The notes under the pieces were generated by a model that saw only the letters and a program-made list of their open reading frames with translations, did not search any database and was not told the DNA's origin. A stretch of 13,541 nt of DNA from Acidobacteriaceae bacterium (GTDB lineage: Bacteria > Acidobacteriota > Terriglobia > Terriglobales > Acidobacteriaceae): positions 1,740-15,280 of the forward strand of contig PLYW01000296.1 in assembly GCA_003151875.1 (NCBI GenBank). Reading direction: 5' to 3'. Within the stretch, counting starts at the first letter, position 1. Each line of letters begins with the position of its first letter. This document shows, one piece after another, positions 13,230 to 13,541 of this stretch. The position numbers and the translations under genes were made by a program.

Positions 13230-13419
13230 TTGGTGGGAGCCCCCTGCTTCAGCAGCGGGGAGCTGGACTTTACTCCAGCGGAAAAGCACTTCGCTCTTAG
13301 AAGCGGCTTGAGCCGCGGGATTTCCCGAGGCCAGCGCTAAAGCGCATCACCAAGGTCGAAACTTTTCCCGGAGCGCTGAAGCGCTCCTTCCCCCGCATAA
13401 ATGCGGGGGCTCCCACCAA
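13230..13419. repeat. 190-bp inverted-repeat element with a chain of six hairpins
   Basis: Perfect 15-bp terminal inverted repeats, TTGGTGGGAGCCCCC (13230-13244) and GGGGGCTCCCACCAA (13405-13419), enclose six successive perfect hairpins: 13244-13255 (5 bp), 13262-13279 (6 bp), 13303-13316 (6 bp), 13334-13345 (5 bp), 13370-13387 (8 bp) and 13390-13409 (9 bp, overlapping the right arm). Most loops are two to six bases. It fills much of the region left of the dinB-like promoter up to the window end; nothing else is seen in 13420-13541. No target-site duplication or transposase is visible. Confidence 0.8.
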
Positions 13420-13541
13420 CTCACCCCTTCGCAAAAAAGGCAGCGACGCGTCCCAATTTGTTTTCTGGAAGCTATAGGGGTCCTTCGACTGCGGTTCGCT
13501 CGCTGCCGCGACCGAACCTGCGCTTGATTTCATAACGACGT

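Noticed and set aside
13297..13533. 78-codon minus-strand open frame at the right end
   Set aside because: Its 3' part runs through the hairpin element and no ribosome site or family is evident.

Overview
The window reads as a piece of a GC-rich bacterial chromosome, most likely from an acidobacterium. That placement is inference: it rests on the style of the SMC and RecN proteins, a PEP-CTERM surface protein, and short-repeat families (heptanucleotide arrays and GCTTCAGC-type hairpin clusters) that I associate from memory with Acidobacteria. There is no rRNA, tRNA, CRISPR array, phage gene or transposase that I can see.

Layout. The left half is on the minus strand: an M20 metallodipeptidase (150-1592), a 61-residue basic hypothetical protein (1741-1926) and the chromosome-condensation ATPase SMC (about 2007-5846/5852). 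A 620-base gene-free divergent region (5853-6472) separates SMC from a plus-strand series: a secreted, repeat-rich PEP-CTERM protein (6473-8809), a membrane-anchored small hypothetical protein (9117-9533), the recombination ATPase RecN (9680-11404) and a DUF2207-like membrane protein without its usual N-terminal ectodomain (11536-12651). A DinB-fold protein (12657-13148, minus) converges on the last of these, and both stop codons lie in one 13-bp palindrome.

How the genes relate. SMC and RecN are both SMC-superfamily ATPases acting on chromosome organisation and double-strand-break repair, but they are divergent and 3.8 kb apart, so no operon is implied. The PEP-CTERM protein should be exported and processed by an exosortase encoded elsewhere. 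The rest look like independent single-gene units.

The least ordinary content is between the genes. (1) Three heptanucleotide tandem arrays lie at 118-145, 9572-9630 and 11399-11433. The second and third are inverted copies with the same order of variant units and they bracket recN. (2) Two elements with long terminal inverted repeats (8863-8993 and 13230-13419) enclose chains of perfect hairpins, and six of the hairpins share a GCTNNAGC centre. (3) A hairpin repeat of about 43 bp is present twice, in opposite orientation (70-112 and 9011-9052), each time past a gene end and in the direction of that gene. These non-coding repeat families, rather than a gene cluster, are the best candidates for an under-described system here. 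No protein machinery for them lies in the window.
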